Both the position numbers and the translations under genes were made by a program. The notes beneath the pieces are model-generated. The model ran no database searches and was not told the DNA's origin. It saw nothing but the letters and a program-made list of their open reading frames with translations. From the NCBI RefSeq assembly GCF_904066215.1, contig NZ_LR880474.1, forward strand, positions 1,860,001 to 1,924,000: a DNA stretch of 64,000 nucleotides, in the 5' to 3' direction. Positions 20,086-28,188 of the stretch are shown here, piece after piece. The stretch comes from Microbacterium sp. Nx66. GTDB lineage: Bacteria; Actinomycetota; Actinomycetes; Actinomycetales; Microbacteriaceae. The first letter of the stretch is position 1. The number at the start of each line of letters is the position of its first letter.

Positions 20086-20796
20086 ATGGCAAAGCGTGCT
20101 CCTGAACCCGAGAAGCGTCCTGGGTTCTTCTCCCAGATCAAGTCCCTCTTCCGGTTCACGCGCGAGGCCTATGCCTGGCTCCCCTGGGCGCAGGCCGCGA
20201 TCCTCATCGGCGGCGTGCTGCTCGGCCTCCTGGCCGGCTACCTGATTCCGCCGTTCCAGGTGTGGACGCTCGTCCTCTGGGCCATCACGGGCTTGATGCT
20301 CGGCGTCCTCGGCGCGCTGTTCCTCATGACCCGGCTGTCGACCTCGGCCATGTACACGAAGATCGACGGCATGCCCGGTGCGACCGGCCACGTGCTCAGC
20401 ACGAGCCTCGGTCGCCGGTGGCAGGCCTCCGAGACCCCGGTGGGCATCAACCCGAAGACGCAGGAGGCGGTGTACCGGACGGTCGGCCGCGGCGGCATCG
20501 TCGTCGTCGGCGAGGGCGCCCGCGGACGCCTCACCCGACTCGTGAACGAGGAGCGCAGCCGTGCGCAGCGCGTCGCTCACGGCGTGCCGATCACGGTGCT
20601 CTACGTCGGGCACGGCGAAGACGAGGTGCCCATCGCCGACCTCGCGAAGACCATCAAGAAGCTCCCGAAGGCCATCGACAAGGCCACGATGGCGGCCGTC
20701 ATCCGCCGCATCGACTCGGTCTCGCAGTCGCTGTCGTCGCTTCCCATCCCGAAGGGGATCGACCCGACGAAGGTGCGGGCGCAGCGTCCGCGCTGA
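20086..20796 (+). CDS. DUF4191 family membrane protein
   Basis: This 236-residue protein has two adjacent transmembrane helices (about 38-58 and 64-86) after a short basic N-terminus, then a cytosolic alpha/beta domain with GRGGIVVVGEGARGRL. This matches DUF4191, the family of M. tuberculosis Rv2219, found beside lipA and glnA1 there. Its role is unknown. TAGGCT ends seven bases before the ATG with no ribosome site, so the mRNA is probably leaderless. Confidence 0.85.
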   Translation: MAKRAPEPEKRPGFFSQIKSLFRFTREAYAWLPWAQAAILIGGVLLGLLAGYLIPPFQVWTLVLWAITGLMLGVLGALFLMTRLSTSAMYTKIDGMPGATGHVLSTSLGRRWQASETPVGINPKTQEAVYRTVGRGGIVVVGEGARGRLTRLVNEERSRAQRVAHGVPITVLYVGHGEDEVPIADLAKTIKKLPKAIDKATMAAVIRRIDSVSQSLSSLPIPKGIDPTKVRAQRPR

Positions 20797-20853
20797 CTCG
20801 CTCCCCCGGACCGCGAAGCGCGGCCGCCCTCGGTCAGGGCGGACGCGCTTCTC

Positions 20854-22041
20854 TCATTCCGAGAGCGGCTGCTTGGGCAGGCGGCGCACCTTCGCGCGGC
20901 GACGACGACGCTCGGGGATCATCGAGCGCATCTCATCGAGCTTGCCGAAGCAGAACAGGCGGTCGTCGGGCTCGAGGACCACATGCTTGCGCGGGTTCGG
21001 GATGACACTGACCCCGCGGTGCAGGGTGAGCACCGTGATGTCGCGCTCCCACAGGCCCGCCTCCCCCAGCGTCTTGCCGACCAGGTCGGCGGCGCCGTGG
21101 ACCATGAGTTCGGCGACGCCGTAGCCGGTGGAGACGGTGAGGCGCTGCCGGACGTCGATCTCCGGGAAGGCGACCTGACCGGCGATGTAGTCGATGATCG
21201 CGCCCGCGACGTCGAGCTTGGTCGCGGTCTCGATACCCTGCAGGCCCGGGGAGGAGTTGACCTCCATCACCAGGGGTCCCTCGTCCCCCTCCAGCATGTC
21301 CACGCCGGCGACGCGGAGTCCCATGATCTGGGCCGACCGCACGGCAGCCCGCTCGTAGACCGGGTCGAGCTCGATCGCCTCGACCGAGCCGCCACGGTGC
21401 ACGTTGGAACGGAACTCGTCCCCCGCTGCCGATCGGCGCATCGCGGCGACGACGCGGTCCCCGACGACGAGCGCGCGGATGTCGCGGCCCCGGCTCTCGG
21501 CGATGAACTTCTGGATGAGCACGTTCTGCTTGGTCGAGTGGAGCGTCTCGATGATGGCCTCAGCCACCTTCACCTGCGGCGCGAGGATGACGCCGATGCC
21601 CTGGGTGCCCTCGAGCAGCTTGATCACCACGGGAGCGCCGCCGACGCGCTCGATCGCCGGCCGCACGTCGGCGCGGTTGCGGACGAAGGCCGTCGGCGGC
21701 ATCGCGATGTTGTGCCGGGAGAGGATCTGGTTCGCCCGGAGCTTGTCGCGCGCGCTCGAGATGCCGTTCGCCGTGTTCGGGGTGTAGACATCCATCTGCT
21801 CGAACTGTCGCACCACCGCGGTACCGAAGTACGTGATCGAGTTGCCGATGCGTGGCAGGATCGCGTCGTAGTCGCTGAGCTGCCGACCACGGTAGTGCAG
21901 GTCGGGTTCGTCGGAGGTCAGGTCGATCGCGAAGCGCAGGGTATTCAGCACCTTCACGTTGTGCCCTCGCTGCAGTGCGGCCGCGCGGAGGCGTTGGGTG
22001 GAGTACGCCTGCGGCGCACGGGACAGCACTGCGATCTTCAC
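20854..22041 (-). CDS. rimK: RimK-type alpha-L-glutamate ligase with C-terminal RCK_C domain
   Basis: 395 residues. The first about 295 are a RimK ATP-grasp ligase: preATP domain MKIAVLSRAP, a P-loop-like VVIKLLEGTQGIGVIL, and metal ligands in GVDMLEGDEGPLVMEVNSSPGL. RimK enzymes add glutamate to protein or peptide C-termini (ribosomal protein S6 in Escherichia coli). Residues about 315-380 match a TrkA-C/RCK_C regulatory domain (GKTLGEAGLWERDITVL, PDDRLFCFGK), normally found in potassium channels. The GTG at 22041 has AGGAA seven bases upstream. It is tightly divergent from the zinc protease gene. Confidence 0.83.
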   Translation of the reverse strand: MKIAVLSRAPQAYSTQRLRAAALQRGHNVKVLNTLRFAIDLTSDEPDLHYRGRQLSDYDAILPRIGNSITYFGTAVVRQFEQMDVYTPNTANGISSARDKLRANQILSRHNIAMPPTAFVRNRADVRPAIERVGGAPVVIKLLEGTQGIGVILAPQVKVAEAIIETLHSTKQNVLIQKFIAESRGRDIRALVVGDRVVAAMRRSAAGDEFRSNVHRGGSVEAIELDPVYERAAVRSAQIMGLRVAGVDMLEGDEGPLVMEVNSSPGLQGIETATKLDVAGAIIDYIAGQVAFPEIDVRQRLTVSTGYGVAELMVHGAADLVGKTLGEAGLWERDITVLTLHRGVSVIPNPRKHVVLEPDDRLFCFGKLDEMRSMIPERRRRRAKVRRLPKQPLSE

Positions 22042-22068
22042 GGGGGATTTCCTGCCAGGATGTATCAG

Positions 22069-22548
22069 GTGAGTAGGTCTACCCATTCAAACACCCTTAC
22101 GGGGTGGCGCGAGTGGGTGAGCCTGCCCGATCTCGGAGTCGACTGGATCAAAGCCAAGATCGACACCGGCGCCCGCACTTCGTCCCTGCACGCGTTCGAC
22201 ATCCAGGAGTTCGAGCGCGATGACGAGCCCTGGGTGCGGTTCCGTGTGAAGCCCTGGCAGGACAGCCAGGAGGATGCCGTCGTCGTCGAGTCCCCCATCC
22301 ACGACCGGCGGGCCGTCCGGAGCTCCTCCGGCCACGCGCAGGAACGTCTCGTCGTGCAGCTGATGATCCGTCTCGTCGACCGAGAGGTGCTCGCCGAGGT
22401 CACGCTGAGCAACCGGGACGAGATGGGTTTCCGGATGCTGATCGGCCGCGAAGCGTTGCGTCGCGGGTACGTCGTCGACCCCGCGCGCTCGTTCCTCGGC
22501 GGCAGGGCACCCCGCGAAGCACGCCGTCGCAACCGCGGCCGCGACTGA
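22069..22548 (+). CDS. RimB-like retropepsin/ATP-dependent zinc protease family protein
   Basis: About 159 residues from the GTG at 22069, which has AGGA eight bases upstream; an ATG at 22060 is alternative. The sequence has the aspartic retropepsin-like motif IDTGARTSSLHA near the N-terminus and LIGREALRRGYVVDP near the end, as in the Zn_protease family (PF05618). Relatives include RimB, described as cleaving RimK-added glutamate tails. Its start lies 27 bases from the divergent rimK start. A writer and eraser pair acting on the same polyglutamate tag is therefore likely. Confidence 0.8.
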   Translation: MSRSTHSNTLTGWREWVSLPDLGVDWIKAKIDTGARTSSLHAFDIQEFERDDEPWVRFRVKPWQDSQEDAVVVESPIHDRRAVRSSSGHAQERLVVQLMIRLVDREVLAEVTLSNRDEMGFRMLIGREALRRGYVVDPARSFLGGRAPREARRRNRGRD

Positions 22549-22551
22549 GCC

Positions 22552-22947
22552 TCAGGCGCGGATGAGGACCGTGCCCACAGCCTTGTCGTGGAGACCGCGC
22601 TGATCCGGGTCCCACACGACGGCCGGGATCACGACGAGGAGAAGCAGCGTGCGCACGATCGGGCGCCACAGACCGACCCATCCGCCGTCGAGACGGACGA
22701 CGCGCATGCCGAGGATGCGGTGCCCTGGGCTGCCGCCGGCGGTCGGGATGAAGAGGATCTGCACGACGCCGAAGATGAGCAGCGTGGCGAACGGGTCGTA
22801 CTGGAAGAACGCGACGGAGAGGATGACGGCTGCCGTCCAGTCGATCGCGAGGGCCCCGATGCGACGTCCAGGGCGACCGATGCTCCCCGGTCCGGACTCC
22901 GGGAGTCCGAGTCGCTCACCGGGGTACGTGTTCACAGCATCCGTCAC
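22552..22947 (-). CDS. RDD family membrane protein
   Basis: This 131-residue protein has the RDD signature Arg ([13 protein letters not shown]) and Asp-Asp positions, and about three transmembrane segments (36-52, 57-70, 98-112) with [13 protein letters not shown] between. The family is of unknown function. The equivalent position in M. tuberculosis (Rv2219A) also precedes glnA1. TAGGCT ends six bases before the GTG start, which also has GGAGGG directly upstream. Confidence 0.85.
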   Translation of the reverse strand: MTDAVNTYPGERLGLPESGPGSIGRPGRRIGALAIDWTAAVILSVAFFQYDPFATLLIFGVVQILFIPTAGGSPGHRILGMRVVRLDGGWVGLWRPIVRTLLLLVVIPAVVWDPDQRGLHDKAVGTVLIRA

Positions 22948-22995
22948 CCCTCCAGCCTACCGAGGCTGTGGATGCCCTCCGATCCTGCTCACGCT

Positions 22996-23033
22996 GTAAC
23001 ACGGACGAAACAAAGCGGATACCGTGGAGAAAT
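22996..23033 (+). promoter_or_regulatory. GlnR operator (four half-sites) upstream of glnA
   Basis: GTAAC-n6-GAAAC-n6-GATAC-n6-GAAAT follows the actinobacterial GlnR box pattern gTnAC-n6-GaAAC repeated twice at 22-base spacing. The first pair is a perfect match and the second a weaker one. It ends 61 bases before the glnA ATG. GlnR normally activates or represses nitrogen genes according to nitrogen supply. Confidence 0.8.
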
Positions 23034-23094
23034 CCCCCGTCCGTACTGTGCAAAGTGGCCCCGAAGCCATCGATCCGCATCACAGGAGTCGTAC

Positions 23095-24519
23095 ATGTTC
23101 AAAGATTCGTCCGAGGTACTGGCCTACATCAAGGAGAACGACGTCAAATTCCTTGACATCCGTTTCACCGACCTCCCTGGTGTGCAGCAGCACTTCAACA
23201 TCCCTGCGGCGACGGTCGACGAGGCCTTCTTCACGGACGGACAGCTGTTCGACGGCTCCTCCATCCGTGGCTTCGCCAGCATCCACGAGTCGGACATGCA
23301 GCTGATCCCGGATGTGACGACGGCGTACATCGACCCCTTCCGCGAGGCGAGCACCCTCGTGATGATCTTCGACATCTACAACCCGCGCACCGGCGAGATC
23401 TACTCGAAGGACCCGCGTCAGGTCGCGAAGAAGGCGGAGAAGTACCTCACCTCCACCGGCATCGCCGACACCGCGTTCTTCGCCCCCGAGGCCGAGTTCT
23501 ACATCTTCGACGACGTGCGCTACTCCGTCACTGCCGGCGAGAGCTTCTACAAGGTCGACTCCGAGGAGGCCGCGTGGAACACCGGCCGCGAGGAGGAGGG
23601 CGGGAACCTCGCCAACAAGACCCCGTACAAGGGCGGCTACTTCCCCGTCAGCCCGGTCGACAAGACGGCCGACCTGCGCGACGACATCACCCTCAAGCTC
23701 ATCGATGCGGGCTTCATCCTCGAGCGCTCCCACCACGAGGTGGGAACGGCCGGCCAGCAGGAGATCAACTACCGCTTCGACACCATGGTGCACGCGGCCG
23801 ACGACATCCTGAAGTTCAAGTACATCGTCAAGAACACCGCCGAGGAGTGGGGCAAGGTCGCCACCTTCATGCCGAAGCCGCTGTACGGCGACAACGGCTC
23901 GGGCATGCACACCCACCAGTCGCTGTGGAGCGACGGCAAGCCGCTCTTCTACGACGAGGCCGGCTACGGTCAGCTCAGCGACATCGCGCGGTGGTACATC
24001 GGCGGCATCCTGGCCCACGCGCCGGCGCTGCTCGCCTTCACCAACCCGACGCTGAACAGCTACCACCGTCTGGTCAAGGGCTTCGAGGCTCCGGTCAACC
24101 TGGTCTACTCGGCCGGAAACCGCTCCGCCGCGATCCGCATCCCGATCACGGGCTCGAACCCGAAGGCCAAGCGCATCGAGTTCCGCGCGCCCGACGCCTC
24201 GGGCAACCCGTACCTTGCCTTCGCTGCGCAGCTCATGGCGGGCCTCGACGGCATCAAGAACCGCATCGAGCCGCACGAGCCCGTCGACAAGGACCTCTAC
24301 GAGCTTCCGCCTGAGGAGGCCAAGAACATCCCGCAGGTGCCGAACTCCCTGCTGGACTCGCTCGAGGCGCTCCGCGCCGACCACCAGTTCCTCCTCGAGG
24401 GCGGCGTGTTCACCGAGGAGCTCATCGAGACCTGGATCTCCTACAAGTACGAGAACGAGATCCTGCCGATCGCTCAGCGCCCGCACCCGTTCGAGTACGA
24501 GCTGTACTTCGGAGTCTGA
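23095..24519 (+). CDS. glnA: Glutamine synthetase type I-beta (GlnA1)
   Basis: 474 residues. The N-terminal beta-grasp domain ([20 protein letters not shown]) precedes the catalytic domain with [19 protein letters not shown] and [12 protein letters not shown]. The type I-beta insertion is present. Y402 in [10 protein letters not shown] is the expected adenylylation target of GlnE, which lies in this window. It condenses ammonia and glutamate to glutamine. CAGGAG is the ribosome site. Upstream is a GlnR box and downstream a strong terminator, so it is monocistronic. Confidence 0.97.
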   Translation: MFKDSSEVLAYIKENDVKFLDIRFTDLPGVQQHFNIPAATVDEAFFTDGQLFDGSSIRGFASIHESDMQLIPDVTTAYIDPFREASTLVMIFDIYNPRTGEIYSKDPRQVAKKAEKYLTSTGIADTAFFAPEAEFYIFDDVRYSVTAGESFYKVDSEEAAWNTGREEEGGNLANKTPYKGGYFPVSPVDKTADLRDDITLKLIDAGFILERSHHEVGTAGQQEINYRFDTMVHAADDILKFKYIVKNTAEEWGKVATFMPKPLYGDNGSGMHTHQSLWSDGKPLFYDEAGYGQLSDIARWYIGGILAHAPALLAFTNPTLNSYHRLVKGFEAPVNLVYSAGNRSAAIRIPITGSNPKAKRIEFRAPDASGNPYLAFAAQLMAGLDGIKNRIEPHEPVDKDLYELPPEEAKNIPQVPNSLLDSLEALRADHQFLLEGGVFTEELIETWISYKYENEILPIAQRPHPFEYELYFGV

Positions 24520-24533
24520 GCCGAACGCAGATC

Positions 24534-24573
24534 GCGAAAGAGTCCGTCCCCATCCGGGGGCGGGCTCTTTCGC
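24534..24573 (+). terminator. Terminator of glnA
   Basis: A long stem (GCGAAAGAG paired with CTCTTTCGC, extended by GC and GU pairs) with a small loop lies 15 bases after the stop. The T-run is poor. Confidence 0.75.
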
Positions 24574-24727
24574 TGCATGGGGACCGTGCGGCTACGGCAG
24601 CCCTACCCCCCCCACGTACTCATTTGGGGTTACTTCCTACGCATATTCAGACATTTCGCCATCCTCTGACCCTGTCTTGACCTACGCTCGATCCCGCAGC
24701 CGGGGGGGCTCGCAGGAAGAGGGCGGC

Positions 24728-25018
24728 ATGTCGCAGGATTATGAGGTCGACACGGATGTGTTGCGGGCGATGGCGGCGAAGACGCGGCGCATCATCGCAG
24801 ACGTCGGGGCGACCGACCTCACCCCGCCGACGAGCGCCGGCCACGAGTGGGTGGTCGCAGCCTCTGAGCGGTTCGCCGAAACCTGGTCTGCGGGCCTCGC
24901 AGCGCGGGTGACGGACTCCGACGATTTCACCGAACGTCTGGCGACGACGGCCCGGGTCTTCGATGAGGGGACGGATGCCGCGAAGGCCGAGGTCGACGCG
25001 ATGATCTGGGAAGAGTGA
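24728..25018 (+). CDS. Small helical ESX/WXG100-like partner protein of a T7SS toxin
   Basis: This 96-residue, predicted helical-hairpin protein begins MSQDYEVDTDVLRAMAAK and ends with the acidic tail AMIWEE. Size, acidity, two long helices and position just before a WXG-domain toxin fit an ESX-like partner. The classic WxG turn is replaced by HEWVVAASERF, so it is not a canonical WXG100. Its stop overlaps the toxin GTG (GTGA), and GGAAGAGGG precedes its ATG. It is likely co-secreted or acts as a targeting chaperone; this role is inferred from context. Confidence 0.6.
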   Translation: MSQDYEVDTDVLRAMAAKTRRIIADVGATDLTPPTSAGHEWVVAASERFAETWSAGLAARVTDSDDFTERLATTARVFDEGTDAAKAEVDAMIWEE

Positions 25019-26304
25019 TCGGGCTCGGGCAGACCCGCTCCGCCACCGCCCTCATCCCTGGCTCACCCGGCGAGGTCAGGCAGACGGCCGAGGGGTGGAA
25101 GGCACACGGCGTGGCTGCGGCACGGGTGCACGACCAGCTCGCGTCGCTCGCCGATGAGGGCACCTGGACGGGCGAGGCCTACGACGCGTACCTGACGCGC
25201 TTCGATCGTCAGTTGCTGCACTGGTCGAACGCCGGCGACGGGCTCCGCGAGGGCGCTCACGCCCTGTTCACCTGGGCGGATGCGCTGGAGTGGGCGCAGG
25301 AGGAAGCCGCGCGCGCCATCACTCTCTGGGACGAGGCCGAGCAGCAGGCCGCCACGGCACTGGCCGCGCACCGCGCTTACGTCCGCGAGCTTCGGGTCGG
25401 GCAGGGCCTTCGGCACCCGGAGGTGGAGGTGCCATTCGTCGACCCGTCCGGTCCCGCGCATGAACAGGCCAGAGCGGTGCTGTTCAACGCCCGGGCGACG
25501 CTGGATGTCTTCGCCCGAGACTGCGCAGTCCGGTTGGACCAGGCCGCAGAGGCCGCGCGCATGCCGCTCACCGAGGCTGAGGCCGCGACCGCAGCCCAGC
25601 ATGCCGTCACCGAGGCGGTGTTCACGCTCGCTGTCGTGCAGCCGTTCCAGGCCACGATGGACATGCTCGCCGCCTCCGCGCGGACGCTGCGGGAGCACCT
25701 GGACATCGTCCTCGAACTCCTCGGCGGAGCCGCCCTGGTCATCGGCGGCGGGGCCATGATGGGCGGCAGCGGAGCGGTCGCCGTAACCGGCGTCGGCACC
25801 GTCCCTGGGGGTGGTCTGGCCTGGGCTGGCGCCCGCGTAGCCGCGGCCGGCCTGACCGCAGCCGGACACGCTGCCGGGTGGGCGAACGAGTCCGCTCAGA
25901 ATGCTCCTGAGCGCCCCGCCCCACACCCCACGCACGGCGGACGGAACGTGCTCGGCCAGTACAACGGCGACGGCCAACGCCCCTGGGTCGACACAGAAAA
26001 GATCGGACTCGATCGTGTCGCCGAGGACACCGGCAAGGACGTTATCCGCAACAAGATCCGCGCGACCATCCAGGGGTATCACCACAATCCCCAAGCGACC
26101 TCAGACCAAGCTCGCTATTACGATGGCTTCATCGAGAACGCCGACGGGACGTACACCGGCATCGAGATCAAGGGCGGCACGGGCAGCCGCGATGCAGCCC
26201 AACGTGGCTTCGATGCCACCGTGAGCCCCGAACGACCAGCGACCGCCACCCTGAATGGGGAGAGAATCACAATCACTCGAGTAATTCTGGAGACCGTGAA
26301 ATGA
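25015..26304 (+). CDS. Polymorphic toxin with WXG-like T7SS domain and nuclease-like C-terminus
   Basis: 429 residues. The N-terminal half is helical with a WTG turn (EGTWTGEAYDAYL) as in putative T7SS-secreted toxins. Residues about 228-300 are a Gly/Ala-rich hydrophobic segment, then a short linker. The C-terminal about 125 residues form the toxin tip: YYDG (D370) and EIKGG (E384, K386) make a D-x13-ExK pattern of the PD-(D/E)XK nuclease fold, so DNA or RNA cleavage is likely. Start GTG overlaps the upstream stop; its stop overlaps the immunity ATG. The 3' end is less GC-rich than its surroundings, as is usual for exchangeable toxin tips. Confidence 0.72.
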   Translation: MIGLGQTRSATALIPGSPGEVRQTAEGWKAHGVAAARVHDQLASLADEGTWTGEAYDAYLTRFDRQLLHWSNAGDGLREGAHALFTWADALEWAQEEAARAITLWDEAEQQAATALAAHRAYVRELRVGQGLRHPEVEVPFVDPSGPAHEQARAVLFNARATLDVFARDCAVRLDQAAEAARMPLTEAEAATAAQHAVTEAVFTLAVVQPFQATMDMLAASARTLREHLDIVLELLGGAALVIGGGAMMGGSGAVAVTGVGTVPGGGLAWAGARVAAAGLTAAGHAAGWANESAQNAPERPAPHPTHGGRNVLGQYNGDGQRPWVDTEKIGLDRVAEDTGKDVIRNKIRATIQGYHHNPQATSDQARYYDGFIENADGTYTGIEIKGGTGSRDAAQRGFDATVSPERPATATLNGERITITRVILETVK

Positions 26305-26798
26305 GTCAACCGACACATATCCGTCAGATCAATGACGATACTCGCGGCGCACTGGTCGATTACTTCCGGCCGTACCAGGAACAGATCCAGTTCTCGCTGC
26401 GTCAGCTCAACGGGTCCTCAACATGGGCATGGAGCCTGTGGCGCGCCCCGGAGGGCGCGGACCTTCTGGACAGCATCCCCTTCAGCGAGGAGTACATCCA
26501 GTGTGCCGGGACAGCGGAAGCCCTTGTGATCGAGGTCCGCTATGTCGACCCGGACGGCATCGCGCATCAGTATGTCGTCGGGCGTCCGGGCGCGGACATG
26601 TCCGGCGAGCCCACCGAGGTCATCCACTGGGATGACGGACGCCATTCCACCACCGTGTATCCCAACGAGGTGTTCACGGCCGACGAAGCAGCGGTGATCT
26701 TCTACACCTACTTCCTCACCGATAAAGTCGCCCAGCCCTACACGCTCCGCGAGATTGACATGAGCGTCCCCGACCCCACCGAGGACGAGGCGCCATGA
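26301..26798 (+). CDS. Putative immunity protein for the adjacent toxin
   Basis: This 165-residue acidic cytosolic protein has no family I recognise. Its start overlaps the toxin stop (ATGA at 26301), the usual arrangement for an immunity gene. A related, broken copy follows 80 bases downstream, sharing the pattern NEVFTADEAAVIFYTYFLTD and the closing LRE(I/L)D. That duplication supports an immunity role. It is AT-richer than neighbouring core genes. Immunity function is inferred from position only. Confidence 0.6.
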   Translation: MSQPTHIRQINDDTRGALVDYFRPYQEQIQFSLRQLNGSSTWAWSLWRAPEGADLLDSIPFSEEYIQCAGTAEALVIEVRYVDPDGIAHQYVVGRPGADMSGEPTEVIHWDDGRHSTTVYPNEVFTADEAAVIFYTYFLTDKVAQPYTLREIDMSVPDPTEDEAP

Positions 26799-26875
26799 GA
26801 GTCGCGGTCCGTCACGACGCGATCGCCGACACGGTCGCACAGCTCGCTGCGTTCTCGGGGAGAGAGGAGACTGCG
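26795..26875 (+). pseudogene. Truncated 5' remnant of a WXG100 gene
   Basis: The first about 18 codons (MRVAVRHDAIADTVAQLA) nearly copy the start of the intact WXG100 gene at 27354 (MRVTVRHDAVSDTVARLA), at about 85 percent identity over 54 bases by eye. The frame then runs straight into the second immunity copy. The remnant overlaps the first immunity stop as ATGA, just as the intact gene overlaps the second. Confidence 0.65.
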
Positions 26876-27357
26876 GTGACCTCAAGCAGGACGCACGGCC
26901 AGCAGTTCACGAGCGGTCAGATGGGGTGGATCACAGAGAACAGGCGCCCCGTCGCAGATCACTTGCGCCTCATGCTCGGCCGCTTGGACGGCGTGAGCGA
27001 GTTCACGTACAGCATCTGGCGTGGCGCGGACCCGTCTAGCATCATCGGATCCAGAAGCCTCTGACCGACTCCTTCATCCAGGCGGCCGGTTCAGCCGATC
27101 AGATGACCGTGGAAGTGCGCCTCGCCGCGCCTGACGGCGAGACCCACCTGTACACGGTAAGGCGTCCCGAGCCTGCCGACGGGACGACGCTGATCCCGAT
27201 CAGTCAGACGCGTGCGGTGCGCGTGTTCTCGAACGAGGCGTTCACTGCTGACGAAGCCGCGGGCATCTTCTTCACGTACTACCTCACCGACGCCGTCGCT
27301 CAGACGTACGTCCTCCGTGAGCTCGACCTCGGCCAGGAGCTGTCGGAGCAACGATGA
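26876..27357 (+). pseudogene. Frameshifted second immunity gene copy
   Basis: A GTG at 26876 with GAGGAG upstream opens a paralogue of the 26301 protein. GVSEFTYSIWRGAD parallels STWAWSLWRAPEGAD, but the frame hits TGA at 27062-27064. Homology continues in another frame from TDSFIQAAG to NEAFTADEAAGIFFTYYLTD and the stop at 27357. Relative to the intact copy the region after GAD has a length change that shifts frame by two bases. It is probably an inactive or decaying immunity gene unless the shift is a sequencing error. Confidence 0.7.
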
Positions 27358-27638
27358 GAGTCACGGTCCGTCACGACGCCGTCAGCGACACGGTCGCGCG
27401 TCTCGCTCTCACCCTTCGGCAATTCGAAGACGCGCTCGACACCCTCGACGCGGAGGCCGCTCGGCTTCGATCCTCATGGTCCGGTGAGGCGCAGGCGGCA
27501 TACGACCGCGCCCACCACGACTGGGACACCGCCATCCGCCGCATGAAGGCCGCCCTCGCCGAAGCCAACCGCCGACTCATCACCGCCAATGCCATCTCCA
27601 TGGAGACCGCCAGCACCGCCGCCCGCCTCTGGCGGTAA
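27354..27638 (+). CDS. WXG100 family (ESAT-6-like) protein
   Basis: This 94-residue protein is a helical hairpin with the WxG turn at W42-S-G44 (RSSWSGEAQAAYDRA) and the usual length and end of WXG100 secretion partners. Such proteins dimerise and are exported by type VII systems. Its ATG overlaps the stop of the broken immunity gene. No EccC or other secretion-machine gene is in the window, so the exporter must be encoded elsewhere. Confidence 0.82.
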   Translation: MRVTVRHDAVSDTVARLALTLRQFEDALDTLDAEAARLRSSWSGEAQAAYDRAHHDWDTAIRRMKAALAEANRRLITANAISMETASTAARLWR

Positions 27639-27659
27639 CGGCGCTGGGCATGGCCCGCG

Positions 27660-28052
27660 TCAGAACTCGTCGGCGACGATCTCGGCCTTGAACCCCGCGG
27701 AGTTCTCCAGCCATCCGGCGTAGTGATCGGGCCCACCGGCGTGCGGGTAGCGCTCCGCGTACAAAGGCCGCCAGCCGTGCTCGGGGGCCGCCGCGATGAT
27801 CGCGTCCACTCGGCTCGGCGGGCCCGCAGCGAAGGCGAGATGGTTCACGCCAGGGGCGCGACGATCGTGTGCGCTGCCGCTGAGGTTCGGGGATATCGTG
27901 AGGGTGACATACGCGCCACCCGCCTCCCAGGACTCGCCCTCGGGCCATGCGCCGGCCCGGACGAAACCCACCGCACCGAGCAGCCACCCCCACTCCGCTC
28001 GCGACGACGCGAGGTCGGCGACCCAGATCTCCACGTGGTGAATCCCTGCCAT
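27660..28052 (-). CDS. VOC family (glyoxalase/bleomycin resistance-like) protein
   Basis: This 130-residue protein has the two beta-alpha-beta-beta-beta halves of the vicinal oxygen chelate fold: GIHHVEIWVADLASS with a first His, GVNHLAFAAGPPSR with a second His, and a late acidic ligand (AEIVADEF). Substrate unknown. The start at 28052 is chosen because it begins MAGIHHVEIWV, as relatives do, and GGGAG lies upstream. It converges on the toxin cassette. Confidence 0.82.
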   Translation of the reverse strand: MAGIHHVEIWVADLASSRAEWGWLLGAVGFVRAGAWPEGESWEAGGAYVTLTISPNLSGSAHDRRAPGVNHLAFAAGPPSRVDAIIAAAPEHGWRPLYAERYPHAGGPDHYAGWLENSAGFKAEIVADEF

Positions 28053-28188
28053 CCGTCCAGTCTCCCAGCTCCCCATGGATCCCCCGTTGCAGGTGTCGGC
28101 CTCCACGTCAACCCCAACGCAGCGTTTTCTCTGCGCGGATACGGTGAAGACATCGTCGGGATACCCGGTCCCGCCAGTGGAGGACGCC

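Noticed and set aside
26795..27064. An 89-residue hybrid protein as a real gene
   Set aside because: It joins a WXG100 start to a broken immunity start and stops at a frameshift; better read as two pseudogene pieces.
28075..28188. Upstream ATG for the Ser/Thr kinase
   Set aside because: The GTG at 28189 has an ideal GGAGG and directly precedes the kinase domain; the upstream codons look non-coding.
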